This document shows, piece by piece, positions 16,300 through 25,563 of a stretch of 55,619 nucleotides of DNA (positions within the stretch are counted from its first letter, which is position 1; every line of letters begins with the position of its first letter). The translations under genes were made by a program, and so were the position numbers. This DNA comes from Gammaproteobacteria bacterium (GTDB lineage Bacteria > Pseudomonadota > Gammaproteobacteria > Pseudomonadales > Azotimanducaceae). Below the pieces are notes generated by a model that saw nothing but the letters and a program-made list of their open reading frames with translations, had not been told where the DNA came from and did not search any database. The stretch covers positions 1 through 55,619 of the forward strand of contig JAPPDJ010000160.1 of the NCBI GenBank assembly GCA_028824555.1. Reading direction: 5' to 3'.

Positions 16300-17463
16300 G
16301 TGCTGATCAACTTCTTCCTCACGCTGCGCCGCTACAAGGTGCCGGTGACCATTCGCGAGCTGATGGACCTGTTGGCGGCGCTGGACCGCAACGTGGTGTA
16401 CAGCAACGTTGACGACTTCTACCTGCTCGCCCGCACCTGCATGGTCAAGGACGAGAAGAACTACGACAAGTTTGACCGCGCCTTCAGCGCCTACTTCAAG
16501 GGGCTCGAAGACCTGCAAGGCCTGCTCGAATCCCTCATCCCGGACGAGTGGCTGCGGCGCGAGTTCGAACGTTCCCTGACGCCTGAAGAACTCGCCAAGA
16601 TCGAGTCCTTGGGCGGCCTCGAAAAGCTGATCGAGGCATTCCGCAAGGCGCAGGAGGAAGAGGCGAAGAAGGCCGAGGAGGGTGAAGAGGGCAAGGACGG
16701 CGAAAAGGGCAACGCCGAGCGCCAGGGCAGAGACGGTCCCGGCCAGGGCCGCGGCAAGAAGCGCAAGGCCAAGAAGGTCTGGGATCAGCGCCAGTACAAG
16801 AACCTCGACGATTCGGTGGAGCTAGGCACGCGCAACATCAAGATGGCGCTCCGGCGCCTGCGCAAGTTCGCGCGCACCGGCGCGGACGAAGAGCTGGACA
16901 TGGACAACACCATCCGCTCCACCGCCCACAACGGCGGCATGCTCGACATCCAGATGCGACCGGAGCGGCGCAACACGGTGAAGGTGCTGGCGTTCTTCGA
17001 TATCGGCGGCTCCATGGACGCGCACGTGAAAATCTGCGAGGAGCTGTTCTCCGCCACCCGCACCGAGTTCAAGCATCTGGAAAGCTACTACTTCCACAAC
17101 TTCATCTACGAATCGGTGTGGAAGGACAACCGGCGGCGCATGAACGAGCGCATCCCGACTTGGGAGATCCTCAACAAGTACGCGCACGACTACAAGGTGG
17201 TGTTCGTCGGCGACGCCACCATGGCACCCTACGAGATCACCCACGCCGGCGGCAGCGTCGAGCACTGGAACGAAGAACCGGGTGCGCTGTGGCTGAGTCG
17301 CTTCACGGAAATCTACGACAAGCTGGTGTGGATCAACCCGACGCCGCAGGAGACGTGGGAGTATTCCACCTCGGTCGCCATGACGCAGGACCTGGTGGAC
17401 GGCGATATGTACCCCCTCACCATCCGCGGCCTCGAAGAGGGCATGAACACCCTCTCGAAGTAG
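16300..17463 (+). CDS. VWA-domain protein (CoxE-like), MoxR partner
   Basis: The 387-residue product begins LINFFLTLRRYKVPVTIREL, typical of CoxE/YehP-type VWA proteins. A charged low-complexity middle follows (EEEAKKAEEGEEGKDGEKGN), then a C-terminal VWA domain whose metal site reads DIGGSMDAH, a variant of DxSxS. GDATMAPYEI and PTPQETWEYS are further domain blocks. The MoxR-VWA pair forms a metal-dependent chaperone system whose client is not evident here; the closest molybdenum enzyme is 12 kb away. The start is a GTG 48 nt after the moxR stop. It is the last gene of the run before a 348-bp repeat-filled gap. Confidence 0.9.
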   Translation: MLINFFLTLRRYKVPVTIRELMDLLAALDRNVVYSNVDDFYLLARTCMVKDEKNYDKFDRAFSAYFKGLEDLQGLLESLIPDEWLRREFERSLTPEELAKIESLGGLEKLIEAFRKAQEEEAKKAEEGEEGKDGEKGNAERQGRDGPGQGRGKKRKAKKVWDQRQYKNLDDSVELGTRNIKMALRRLRKFARTGADEELDMDNTIRSTAHNGGMLDIQMRPERRNTVKVLAFFDIGGSMDAHVKICEELFSATRTEFKHLESYYFHNFIYESVWKDNRRRMNERIPTWEILNKYAHDYKVVFVGDATMAPYEITHAGGSVEHWNEEPGALWLSRFTEIYDKLVWINPTPQETWEYSTSVAMTQDLVDGDMYPLTIRGLEEGMNTLSK

Positions 17464-17811
17464 CGCACGCAAGACGCCTTCCTTCGCCCGGCCCCTCGGG
17501 GCATGTGCCGAGTCCATCGGCGCGTCTTCGCATTCCTCGTAGGGACGGGCTTGTCCCGTCCCGGCGCGCCCTGACGGGCGCGTTGGCAGTTCGCTTGCGC
17601 GAACTGCTTTGCTTCGACGAAATGCTCGTGTCGAATTCAAGACGGGCGGGGACAAGCCCCGCCCCTACGAGGCCCGTGGCGCGTCCGCCGGTGCGTTCAA
17701 CACGGGCGGCATGGACTCGGCTTCGAGGCGCTTTCTTGGTTTACCGGCGAGGCATTAGCATATTGAGGTCGAGCGAGGCGTAGGCTCGAAGGCGTTCCGA
17801 GGACCACATCC
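17464..17811. repeat. 348-bp gap filled with palindromic elements
   Basis: The gap holds GTAGGGACGGGCTTGTCCCG (17539-17558), then a full copy of the commonest element (17563-17608: CGCGCCCTGACGGGCGCGTT, GGCAGTTCGC, GCGAACTGC), and then GACGGGCGGGGACAAGCCCC (17641-17660), which is the first element inverted. I see no coding potential. The last ~100 bp before hrpA should hold its promoter, but I could not assign one. Confidence 0.75.
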
Positions 17812-20800
17812 ATGCAAAGCCGAAGCAAGGGCAAGCGTCCGACCCGGCGCCCAAGACGTCACCCTCCGCCGCGTAACCTAACGCCTCCCACGCCTTCCTT
17901 CCCTCCAGAACTTCCCATCACCGAACGCATCGACGAGGTCGTCGAACTCATCCGCCAACATCCTGTGGTGGTAGTGGCTGGCGAGACCGGCTCCGGCAAG
18001 ACCACCCAACTCCCCAAGGCCTGCCTCGCCGCTGGCCTCGGCCGCAAGGGCGTCATCGGCCACACCCAACCAAGACGCCTCGCCGCACGCACTGTGGCCG
18101 CGCGAATCGCCCAAGAGCTCGAAGTGCCCCTCGGCGCGGATGTAGGCTATGCCGTGCGCTTCTCCGAACGCCTGTCCGAAAAGACCTGCATCAAGGTGAT
18201 GACCGACGGCTTGCTGCTAACGGAAATCCAGCAGGATCAACGCCTCAGACGCTACGAAGCCATCATCGTTGACGAAGCGCACGAACGCAGCCTCAACGTC
18301 GACCTCCTGCTCGGCCACCTCAAGCGCCTCGTCGGTCGGCGCCCCGATCTCAAGGTACTCATCACCAGCGCCACCATTGACGTCGCAGCGTTCTCGAACC
18401 ATTTCGGCGAAGCCCCCGTCGTGGAGGTGTCGGGGCGCGGCTATCCCGTGGACGTCGCCTACCGCGAACCGAGCGACAATCCCCTCGACGCCCTCGGTGA
18501 GTGCCTGGAGGAGATCGACTCCGGCAAGGCCCGGTCAGGTGCCCGCGACGTGCTGGTGTTCCAGACCGGCGAGCGAGAGATTTTCGACACCTCGCACTGG
18601 CTCCGCCGCCGCTTCGGCGATCGCTTCGACATCCTGCCGCTCTACGCCCGCCTGCCGCCCAAGGAGCAGCAGCGCGTGTTCGCCCCGGGCGGCCGGCGGC
18701 GCATCGTTCTCGCCACGAACGTCGCCGAAACCAGCATCACGGTGCCCAACATCGGCTTCGTGGTGGACCCGGGCCTCGCCCGCATAAGCCGCTACAGCTA
18801 CCGCTCGAAGCTGCAACGCCTGCCCATCGAAGCGATCTCCCAAGCCAGCGCCGCCCAACGCGCCGGCCGCTGCGGTCGCGTGGCGGCAGGCGTGTGCTTC
18901 CGCCTCTACGACGAAACCGACTTCGACGCCCGTCCCCCCTACACCGATCCAGAACTCAAGCGCACCAACCTTGCCTCGGTGGTGCTAACGATGCGCGCCT
19001 TTCGCTTGGGCGACATTTCTACATTTCCCTTCCTCGACCCCCCGGACCCCCGCGCCGTCCGCGACGCGGTGCGCCTGCTGCACGAACTCGGCGCCCTCCG
19101 CCCCGCGTCGAGTGCCCGTCTGGAGGGCGCTTCCCCGGGGGAAGGGCGCAGCGTCCGAAGGCCGCGCAAAGACAACGACTCGGACGACGAACTCACCGAC
19201 ATCGGCCGCACCATGGCGCGCATTCCCGTGGACCCCCGCCTGGCGCGAATGCTGATCGAAGCCTCCCGCCGCGGCTGCCTCACCGAGGTGTCCATCGTCG
19301 TCGCTGGCCTCGCCGTCCAAGACCCCCGCCTGCGCCCTCTCGATCGCCGCGACGCAGCCGACGAAGCCCACCGCGCCTTCGCCGACGATTCCTCCGACTT
19401 CCTCGCCTACGTCAACCTCTGGCGTTGGCTCGACGCCACGCGCGACGCAACCACGCGCAGTGGCTTCCGGCGCGAGTTGGAGCGCCGCTTCCTGAGTCCG
19501 GTCCGGGTTGGCGAATGGCGCGCCCTGCACCGTCAACTCCTGCTCTCCTGCAAGCGTCTCGGAATGCGCTTCAACAGCGCCGAGGCCGACTACCAAGGAG
19601 TCCACCGTGCCCTCATCGCCGGTTCCCTCTCATTCGCCGGCATGAAGGACGACACGGCAAAGGAGCGCTTCTCGTATGCCGGCGCTCGCGACCTCAGCTT
19701 CCGCATCTTTCCTGGCTCGGCCTTGAGCAAACGCCGCCCCAAGTGGATCGTCGCCGCCGAGATCAGCGACACCGGCCGCACCTACGCCCGCTGCGTCGCC
19801 GCCGTCGAACCGCGCTGGCTGGAGGAAGCCGCCGGCCATCTGCTGAGGCGATCCTTCTCGGACCCCGAGTGGGACGCTACCCGCGGCGAGGCCATCGTCC
19901 GCGAACGCGCAACCCTTTACGGCCTGCCGGTCGTCAACAACCGCGCGCGGCGGCTGGCCGACATCAACGCCGGCCAAGCCCGCGAAATCTTCGTCCGCGA
20001 AGCACTCGTGCGCGGCGATGCAAGCCTCAAGGCACCCTTCCTCGCCCATAACGGGCGCCTCATCCGGCAGGTGCTCGCGCGCCAAGACAAGGCGCGTCGA
20101 ACGGACCTGCTGGCCCCCGAACCAATACGCACCGCCTTCTATCTCGAACGCCTGCCCGACGACATCGTCGGCGTCAAATCCTTTGAGGCATGGCTACGTC
20201 GCGCATCCCCCGCGGGCCTCGCGGCGCTGGAAATGACCGAAGCAGACCTCGTGACCAGCGTCCAGGTACACCTAGCCGAGGACGCTTTCCCGAGCCGCCT
20301 GCGCCTCGCCGCCGGCGGCGAGGCGCAACTGCGCTACCGCTTCGCCCCGGGAACCCCCGATGACGGCATTTCGGCCGAACTCGATTCAGGCCTTCTCGCG
20401 AACGCCCATCCCGAGGACTTCGAGTGGCTGGTGCCAGGGTTTTTGGAGGAGAAGTGCACGTTGCTGCTGCGCAGCTTGCCGAAGTCTGCTCGCCGCCGCC
20501 TGGGCCCCATTCCCGACTGCATGCAAGAGCTCATGCCGGTGCTGCTGAGCAAGGGCCTCCATCGCCAAGAACGGCTCACCCAAGCCCTCACGCAGGTTCT
20601 CGGCAACGCATTCGGCGTGCATGTGTCCCCTAGCGACTGGCATCCGGAACGGTTGCCCCCACATCTTGCCGTCAATGTACGCGTGCTGGGGCCAAGTCGT
20701 GGCCGCGGTCGCCGGGGCAAGCGCCGCGTCCTCGACGAAGATCGCGACTTGGCCGCGCTCAAGCAGCGCCTGCTCGCGCGAGTGGAACAGCACATGGCGG

Positions 20801-21690
20801 ATGGGCTGCGAGAAACCCACGAACAGGAGGCGCTGACGGAGTTTCCCGCCGAGGGCGTTCCGAGCCAGCGCATTGCCCGTACCGAAGACGGCCAGTCGGT
20901 CGTCTATCCGGTGCTCGTGGACCGAGGTGCCACGGTGGACCTCCTCATCCAATCTTCCCCGAAAGGGCAGGGCGCGACCAATCGACGCGGCCTCGCGCGC
21001 CTCGCCCTTTTGGCCGACCGCCGCGCAAGCCGCAAGATGCGGCGCGAGGTGGAGTCAGACACCCTGATGCCGCTCTACTTCGCGCCTCTCGGCACGATGG
21101 CTGAACTCGTCGATGAAGTGTTGCGGGCGACGACTTGGCAGACGTTCTTCGAGGGCCGCCCACTGCCGGAAACCCGCCAAGACTTCGACGAGCGCCTTGC
21201 GGCGACGAGCAAGCATCTCCCAGGCACCTTTCAGCGAATCCTGGAACTTGCGCGTTCGATCCTGGCCAGACGATTCGCCGTCGCCAGCGTCTTGGAGCGC
21301 CTGGACTCGCCGGCCTACCGCGCCGCCCGTGCCGACATGGAGTCCCAACTCGCACAAATCGCCGGCAGGGACTTCCTCTCGGCAACCCCCGGCACGCGCT
21401 TGGCCGACATCCCCCGTTATCTCGACGGCATGGAATGGCGGGGCCAAAACCTCCAAGGCCGAATCCAGCGAGACCAGCAGGGCATCGAAACCCTGGCCCG
21501 CTGGCAATCCCGCCTCGCAACCCTGCGCGAAGCCACCGGCGAAACCGAAACCACCACCGACCTCAGGTTCCTGCTACAGGAACTGCGCATTACCCTGTTC
21601 AGCCAAAGAACCGGCACCCGCGAAAAAGTCTCGGAAGTCCGCCTCGAACGCCTGTTCCAGCCCGCCGAGCGCGCAGCGGGACTTCGCTAG
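17812..21690 (+). CDS. hrpA: ATP-dependent RNA helicase HrpA
   Basis: The 1292-residue DEAH-box helicase is close to E. coli HrpA in length. It shows Walker A GETGSGKTTQ (G57), TQPRRLAARTVAARIAQEL, DEAH at residue 154, SATID, NVAETSITVPNIGFVVDPGL, and QRAGRCGR, followed by winged-helix/OB parts and the long HrpA-specific C-terminal domain (DUF3418). HrpA rescues stalled ribosomes on mRNA. Residues about 435-459 (after LHELGALRP) look like an inserted repeat: the DNA at 19118-19150 contains CTTCCCC/GGGGAAG arms, and the SARLEG peptide is shared with other copies. The stop TAG is the start of a dispersed element (CTAGGAGGCTGCG) that continues downstream. Confidence 0.95.
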   Translation: MQSRSKGKRPTRRPRRHPPPRNLTPPTPSFPPELPITERIDEVVELIRQHPVVVVAGETGSGKTTQLPKACLAAGLGRKGVIGHTQPRRLAARTVAARIAQELEVPLGADVGYAVRFSERLSEKTCIKVMTDGLLLTEIQQDQRLRRYEAIIVDEAHERSLNVDLLLGHLKRLVGRRPDLKVLITSATIDVAAFSNHFGEAPVVEVSGRGYPVDVAYREPSDNPLDALGECLEEIDSGKARSGARDVLVFQTGEREIFDTSHWLRRRFGDRFDILPLYARLPPKEQQRVFAPGGRRRIVLATNVAETSITVPNIGFVVDPGLARISRYSYRSKLQRLPIEAISQASAAQRAGRCGRVAAGVCFRLYDETDFDARPPYTDPELKRTNLASVVLTMRAFRLGDISTFPFLDPPDPRAVRDAVRLLHELGALRPASSARLEGASPGEGRSVRRPRKDNDSDDELTDIGRTMARIPVDPRLARMLIEASRRGCLTEVSIVVAGLAVQDPRLRPLDRRDAADEAHRAFADDSSDFLAYVNLWRWLDATRDATTRSGFRRELERRFLSPVRVGEWRALHRQLLLSCKRLGMRFNSAEADYQGVHRALIAGSLSFAGMKDDTAKERFSYAGARDLSFRIFPGSALSKRRPKWIVAAEISDTGRTYARCVAAVEPRWLEEAAGHLLRRSFSDPEWDATRGEAIVRERATLYGLPVVNNRARRLADINAGQAREIFVREALVRGDASLKAPFLAHNGRLIRQVLARQDKARRTDLLAPEPIRTAFYLERLPDDIVGVKSFEAWLRRASPAGLAALEMTEADLVTSVQVHLAEDAFPSRLRLAAGGEAQLRYRFAPGTPDDGISAELDSGLLANAHPEDFEWLVPGFLEEKCTLLLRSLPKSARRRLGPIPDCMQELMPVLLSKGLHRQERLTQALTQVLGNAFGVHVSPSDWHPERLPPHLAVNVRVLGPSRGRGRRGKRRVLDEDRDLAALKQRLLARVEQHMADGLRETHEQEALTEFPAEGVPSQRIARTEDGQSVVYPVLVDRGATVDLLIQSSPKGQGATNRRGLARLALLADRRASRKMRREVESDTLMPLYFAPLGTMAELVDEVLRATTWQTFFEGRPLPETRQDFDERLAATSKHLPGTFQRILELARSILARRFAVASVLERLDSPAYRAARADMESQLAQIAGRDFLSATPGTRLADIPRYLDGMEWRGQNLQGRIQRDQQGIETLARWQSRLATLREATGETETTTDLRFLLQELRITLFSQRTGTREKVSEVRLERLFQPAERAAGLR

Positions 21691-21802
21691 GAGGCTGCGT
21701 CGTAAGCGGCGTAGCCTCCTAGCCGAAGTGGTGAGCGAATGCGAAGTAAGGAGGCCAGCAGTTCGCGTAGCGAACTACCAACGCGCCCGTCACGGCGTGC
21801 TA
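21685..21802. repeat. Composite repeat abutting the hrpA stop
   Basis: It begins CTAGGAGGCTGCGTCGTAAG and forms a hairpin with GCGTAGCCTCCTAG. It continues GTGGTGAGCGAATGCGAA and ends with the commonest element (CAGCAGTTCGC, GCGAACTACCAACGCGCCCG, GGCGTGCTA). The same composite, in the same order, follows the DUF1285 gene at 29027-29140, with about 80% identity by eye. The hrpA stop codon lies in its first four bases (CTAG). Confidence 0.8.
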
Positions 21803-21940
21803 TCGCTTGGCTGCGTTCCTGGCGTTCCTACTAGAGGAGCCTGCGGCGCAGAGCATCGCGGGGAGGTGCCCCCGAATGCGACGAACCTCAGCAGTTGTCG
21901 CGCCAGCGAAAACTGCCAGAGCGCCGCGAAGCGGCGCTAG

Positions 21941-22101
21941 TGTGCCGTCCCATAAGTTCGACGTACTTCGGGATGCCCAATCCTCGTCCCGGCCGACCTT
22001 TCGGGGGGAGAGTCTGGGCGGCACATCCTCCTTTTCTCGGCATCGGTGCGCCAGCCAGCGCCCAGCGGGAAGGGTGACGTGTTTTCGCGACGCGACGCTA
22101 G
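21941..22101. mobile_element. MITE-like/structured dispersed element, copy 1
   Basis: About 160 bp, bounded by CTAG on both sides, with outer bases TGTGCCGTCCC at the left and CGACG at the right. A second copy lies at 44931-45086 in the same orientation. Blocks shared by both are GTGCCGTCCC, CCGGCATC/CTCGGCATC, CTGGGCGGCACATC and GCGCCAGCCAGCG. GTGCCGTCCC can pair with GGGCGGCAC in each copy. There is no coding capacity for a transposase. The final CTAG contains the stop codon of the leftward sppA gene. Confidence 0.65.
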
Positions 22102-23897
22102 AGCACCGGTGAGCAGGTGCGGCAGAGGGCGTAGATATGGCGCGGGTCGTTCAGGAGGAAGAGCCGGTCCATCTCTTCGGCCATGTGGCGTGCTGCGGCC
22201 GTCGGCAGCTTTGGTGCGCTGGTTGCGAGCTCTTCGACCATGCGGCTCAGGAGTTCCTCCTGGGGGGATAGTTGCCGGTGCAGGTAACGCACCTCAGGGT
22301 CGTCTATTTCGGCGAGGTCGGCGGCGATGCGGATGGCGTCGTCCAGGGTGCCCACTGCGTCCACCAGGCCCACTTCGAGCGCCTGCTGGCCGCTGTACAC
22401 GCGGCCGTCGGCGACGGCGCGTACCTCTTCGGGGGACATGCCGCGACCGCGGGCGACGACGCCCAAGAACTGGCGGTAGGTGTAGTCGACGCTCGATTGC
22501 AGCACGCGCTGCATCTGCTCGCCAACGCCGTCGAAGACGTTCATGCCGCCGACCAAGGGGCCCGTGGCCACGCCGTCGAAGTTGACGCCGACGCCGGCGA
22601 GGCTCTCTTCGAGCGTCTGCACCATGGCGAAGACGCCAATGGAACCGGTGATGCTGAATGGCGAGGCAACGATGCGGTCCGCGGCGGTGGCGACCCAGTA
22701 TCCCCCGGAGGCTGCGGCCGCACCCATGGACACTACCACCGGCTTGCCCTTCGTGCGTAAGAGTTCGAGCTCTCGGCGAATGGCTTCGGAGGCGAAGGCG
22801 CTGCCGCCGCCGGTGTCGAGTCGCACCACGAGTGCCTTCACGTTGTCGTCCTTGCGGACGTTGCGGAGGCGTCGGGTCATGTCGCCGGCGCGTATGCCGG
22901 CGTCGCCGGAACCGGAAAGGATGAGGCCAGATGCGGTGATTACGGCGATGGGGGCGTCGGTCGGTGGCAGGGCAGGGCGCAGGTAGTCGGCGAAGGAGGT
23001 GCCGCGATAGCCGTCGCCATCTCTGCCCACCATGTCGGTGAGGCGAACGCGCACCTCGTCCGCGTCGACCAGCTCGTCCACCAGGCCAGCCTCGAGCGCT
23101 GCCCGTGCTGCGTCCCCGTCGGCGGCCGCCAGGTGCTCGTCGTAGCGCGCCGCGAAGTCCGCCAGTGCATCGGTGGCGATGCCGCGGTTGCTGGCAACCT
23201 GGTTCAGGAACAGCGTCCAAGTCTGGTCCACCAGCGCCTGGTAGCTGCGCCGGGACGTCTCGGACATATCGTTGCGGGTGTATGGCTCGACGGCATCCTT
23301 GAACTCTCCGGCGCGGAAGACGTGGACATTCACCTTGAGCTTGTCGAGCAAGTCCTTGGTATAGAAGCCGAACAGGCCGTAGCCGAGGAAGCTCACCTCA
23401 CCCATCGGCGCAAGGAAGACCTGGTCCGCGAAGCTCGCGAGGTAGTACTGCCCTTGGCTGAAATGGTCGCCGAAGGCGACGACCTGCTTGCCGCTCGCCT
23501 TGAATGCCGTCAAGGATTGGCCAATAGTGTGCAGGTGCGCGGGTTGGACGAACGCGAGGTCTCCAACATCAAGAAACAAGGCACCGATGCGGTCGTCTTC
23601 GGCGGCCTTCGCCAATGCCTGGGTGATGTCCCGCAGCCGGGGGCCCGTCGGCGGCACACCCGCGAGCACGTCGGTGGCAGAAGGGGGGGTGCGCTCTTCG
23701 ACGATGATGCCGGCGGGGTCGAGCACCAAGGCGCTGCCGGGTTCGATGGTCTGGGTCGAAGGTCCGGACGACACTACGAGGGCTACGATGCCGATGGCGA
23801 CCAGAAGCACCAGCGCATTGCCGAGTGCGGCGCGTCCCCACGCGAAGGCACGGGATACGCCGGAGAAGAATCGCCTGATGGCACTCTGCGTGGACAT
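22098..23897 (-). CDS. sppA: Signal peptide peptidase SppA (67-kDa type)
   Basis: The 599-residue product has a single N-terminal membrane anchor (ALVLLVAIGIVALVVSSG) and two tandem protease domains, as in E. coli SppA (618). Catalytic-site blocks are visible: FGDHFSQGQYYLASFADQVF with YTKDLLDKLKVNVHVFRAGE (N-terminal lysine region), and VVSMGAAAASGGYWVATAAD (C-terminal serine). It degrades cleaved signal peptides in the inner membrane. The ATG at 23897 (MSTQSAIRRFF) is well placed. Its stop TAG lies in the terminal CTAG of the adjoining dispersed element, so the element edge defines the 3' end of the gene. Confidence 0.94.
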   Translation of the reverse strand: MSTQSAIRRFFSGVSRAFAWGRAALGNALVLLVAIGIVALVVSSGPSTQTIEPGSALVLDPAGIIVEERTPPSATDVLAGVPPTGPRLRDITQALAKAAEDDRIGALFLDVGDLAFVQPAHLHTIGQSLTAFKASGKQVVAFGDHFSQGQYYLASFADQVFLAPMGEVSFLGYGLFGFYTKDLLDKLKVNVHVFRAGEFKDAVEPYTRNDMSETSRRSYQALVDQTWTLFLNQVASNRGIATDALADFAARYDEHLAAADGDAARAALEAGLVDELVDADEVRVRLTDMVGRDGDGYRGTSFADYLRPALPPTDAPIAVITASGLILSGSGDAGIRAGDMTRRLRNVRKDDNVKALVVRLDTGGGSAFASEAIRRELELLRTKGKPVVVSMGAAAASGGYWVATAADRIVASPFSITGSIGVFAMVQTLEESLAGVGVNFDGVATGPLVGGMNVFDGVGEQMQRVLQSSVDYTYRQFLGVVARGRGMSPEEVRAVADGRVYSGQQALEVGLVDAVGTLDDAIRIAADLAEIDDPEVRYLHRQLSPQEELLSRMVEELATSAPKLPTAAARHMAEEMDRLFLLNDPRHIYALCRTCSPVL

Positions 23898-23997
23898 GGG
23901 CGAGGTCGATTGCGACTAGGCGTGCCATTGTGGGAACTCCGGGCGACAATTGGAAGTCTCAAGTTCGCGTCAATGCATAGGCCAGCGGTCGGCCCGA

Positions 23998-24086
23998 GAG
24001 AACTGCCGACGCGCCGTGACGGGCGCGTCTGTAGGGGTCCGCAGTTCGCGCCAGCGAATTGCCAACGCGCCCGTCAGGGCGCGCCG
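23998..24086. repeat. Two copies of the commonest palindromic element upstream of murF
   Basis: One copy (AACTGCCGACGCGCC then GTGACGGGCGCGT) lies at 24000-24029. A second (CAGTTCGCGCCAGCGAATTG, CCAACGCGCCCGTCAGGGCG, CG) lies at 24041-24083. They occupy most of the 259-bp gap between the divergent sppA and murF starts, so one or both may overlap promoters. An AAGTTCGCGTC fragment is also present at 23961-23971. Confidence 0.8.
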
Positions 24087-24156
24087 CGAGCCCCTTTGGG
24101 AAATGGCCGAACCGCAGGATGGTGTCTTGCTCGGATGATTGGGGAGCGTCCTTGAG

Positions 24157-25515
24157 GTGAAGCCGCTGTGGCGCTGGCAAGAGTTGCGCTCGGCCTTGGG
24201 GTTGGCGGCCGAGGAAGGGCCCGACATCGGCGGTTTCGCCATAGATTCGCGCCTGCTTTCTCCGGGCGATTTGTTCGTGGCATTGCTCGGGGATCCGGGG
24301 CCGCGCTTCTATGCCAGTTCGGCTTCGGAGCGCGATGGCCATGACTTCGTTGCCGATGCGATCCGGCGCGGCGCTGCCGGCGTGCTTGTGCATCGAGACG
24401 AACGCTACGGCGCTCCCTCGCTGTGCGTGCCGGACACCCTCGATGGGCTTTGGGCGCTCGGCCGCCACCGACGGAGCCGGCTTGCCTGCCCGGTAGCTGC
24501 CGTCACCGGCAGCAGCGGCAAGACCACATGCAAGGAGTTTCTTGCCGGCGTACTTGGCGCGTTCGCCACCGACGGGAGCTTCAACAACCACATCGGCGTG
24601 CCGCTGTCGCTCGCCTCGACGCCCGTGGATGCTGCGGCAGCGGTGTATGAGATCGGCACCAACCACCCCGGCGAAATCGCGCCACTCAGCCGGTTGGCCG
24701 CCCCCAACGTCGCCATTGTCCTGAACATCCATCCCGCGCACATCGAGTTCTTCGATGGCCTCGATGGCATCCGGCGCGAAAAGCTCTCCATCGCCGAGGG
24801 TCTTGGCGTGGATGGGGTGCTGGTGCGGCACGAGCAAGTGCAGCCGCAGGGCGACGCACCCCGGACCCTGACATTCGGCAAGGAGGCGTCAGCGGACGTG
24901 CGGCTGGTGGCCATCGACGGCGACCGGGCGCGATTGGCGACGCCCGAAGGCGTCGTTGCTGCGCCGGTGCCAGGGGGAGGGCAGCATCGCGCCATGTCCG
25001 TCGCTGCCTGCGCCGCCGCGCTGCTGGCGCTCGAATTGCCGCTCGCGCAACTCGAACGGCTCGGTGCCGCCAAACTGCCGAAGGGACGCGGCAACCGCAT
25101 CGAGGTGGCTGGCGTGACGGTGATCGACGACAGCTACAACGCCAACCCCGCAAGCATGAAAGCGGCCTTGCTGGCCCTCGCCGCCGAACCCGCAAGTCGC
25201 GGCGGGCGCCGCGTGGCGGTGCTAGGCGAGATGCTGGAGCTCGGCGATGGTGGGGAGCGCTTCCATCGGCAACTCGCAGCCGATTGCGAAGGGCTGGACC
25301 AAGTGTTCTGCATCGGTTCCGGCATGGTGCCGTTACACGAGGAACTCGGGGCGATGGTCGACGTGCAGTGGCTCCCTCAAGCGGACGCGGATTTCGCCGC
25401 TGCCTGCGCGCGGACGCTGCGGCCGGGTGACACGGTGCTGGTGAAGGGTTCGAACCGCGTCTTCTGGGCCAACGGCTTCGTCAACGCACTGGTGGCGGCT
25501 TTGCGCGAGGATTGA
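24157..25515 (+). CDS. murF: UDP-N-acetylmuramoyl-tripeptide--D-alanyl-D-alanine ligase
   Basis: The 452-residue product contains GGFAIDSRLLSPGDLFVAL, the ATP-binding AAVTGSSGKTTCKEFLAGVL, TDGSFNNHIGVPLSLA, AVYEIGTNHPGEIAPLSRLA, IDDSYNANPASMKAAL and VLGEMLELGD, all MurF signatures. It adds D-Ala-D-Ala to UDP-MurNAc-tripeptide in the cytoplasm. GTG 24157, with GGGGAG 10 nt before it, is chosen over a TTG at 24139. It stands outside any division/cell-wall cluster: no mraY, murE, murD or ftsW is nearby. Whether a second murF exists elsewhere cannot be seen from this window. Confidence 0.93.
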   Translation: MKPLWRWQELRSALGLAAEEGPDIGGFAIDSRLLSPGDLFVALLGDPGPRFYASSASERDGHDFVADAIRRGAAGVLVHRDERYGAPSLCVPDTLDGLWALGRHRRSRLACPVAAVTGSSGKTTCKEFLAGVLGAFATDGSFNNHIGVPLSLASTPVDAAAAVYEIGTNHPGEIAPLSRLAAPNVAIVLNIHPAHIEFFDGLDGIRREKLSIAEGLGVDGVLVRHEQVQPQGDAPRTLTFGKEASADVRLVAIDGDRARLATPEGVVAAPVPGGGQHRAMSVAACAAALLALELPLAQLERLGAAKLPKGRGNRIEVAGVTVIDDSYNANPASMKAALLALAAEPASRGGRRVAVLGEMLELGDGGERFHRQLAADCEGLDQVFCIGSGMVPLHEELGAMVDVQWLPQADADFAAACARTLRPGDTVLVKGSNRVFWANGFVNALVAALRED

Positions 25516-25563
25516 TGCTTAAGGCGGTCGCCGCCGGAGTTGCGGCTACCGTCACCGCGGCGG

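Noticed and set aside
18501-20051. 516-residue arginine/proline-rich frame inside hrpA
   Set aside because: Out-of-frame reading of the hrpA gene with extreme Arg/Pro content; hrpA is continuous and conserved through the region.
23133-24155. 340-residue frame antisense to sppA continuing into repeats
   Set aside because: Shadow of sppA extended by the open palindromic elements; no family match.
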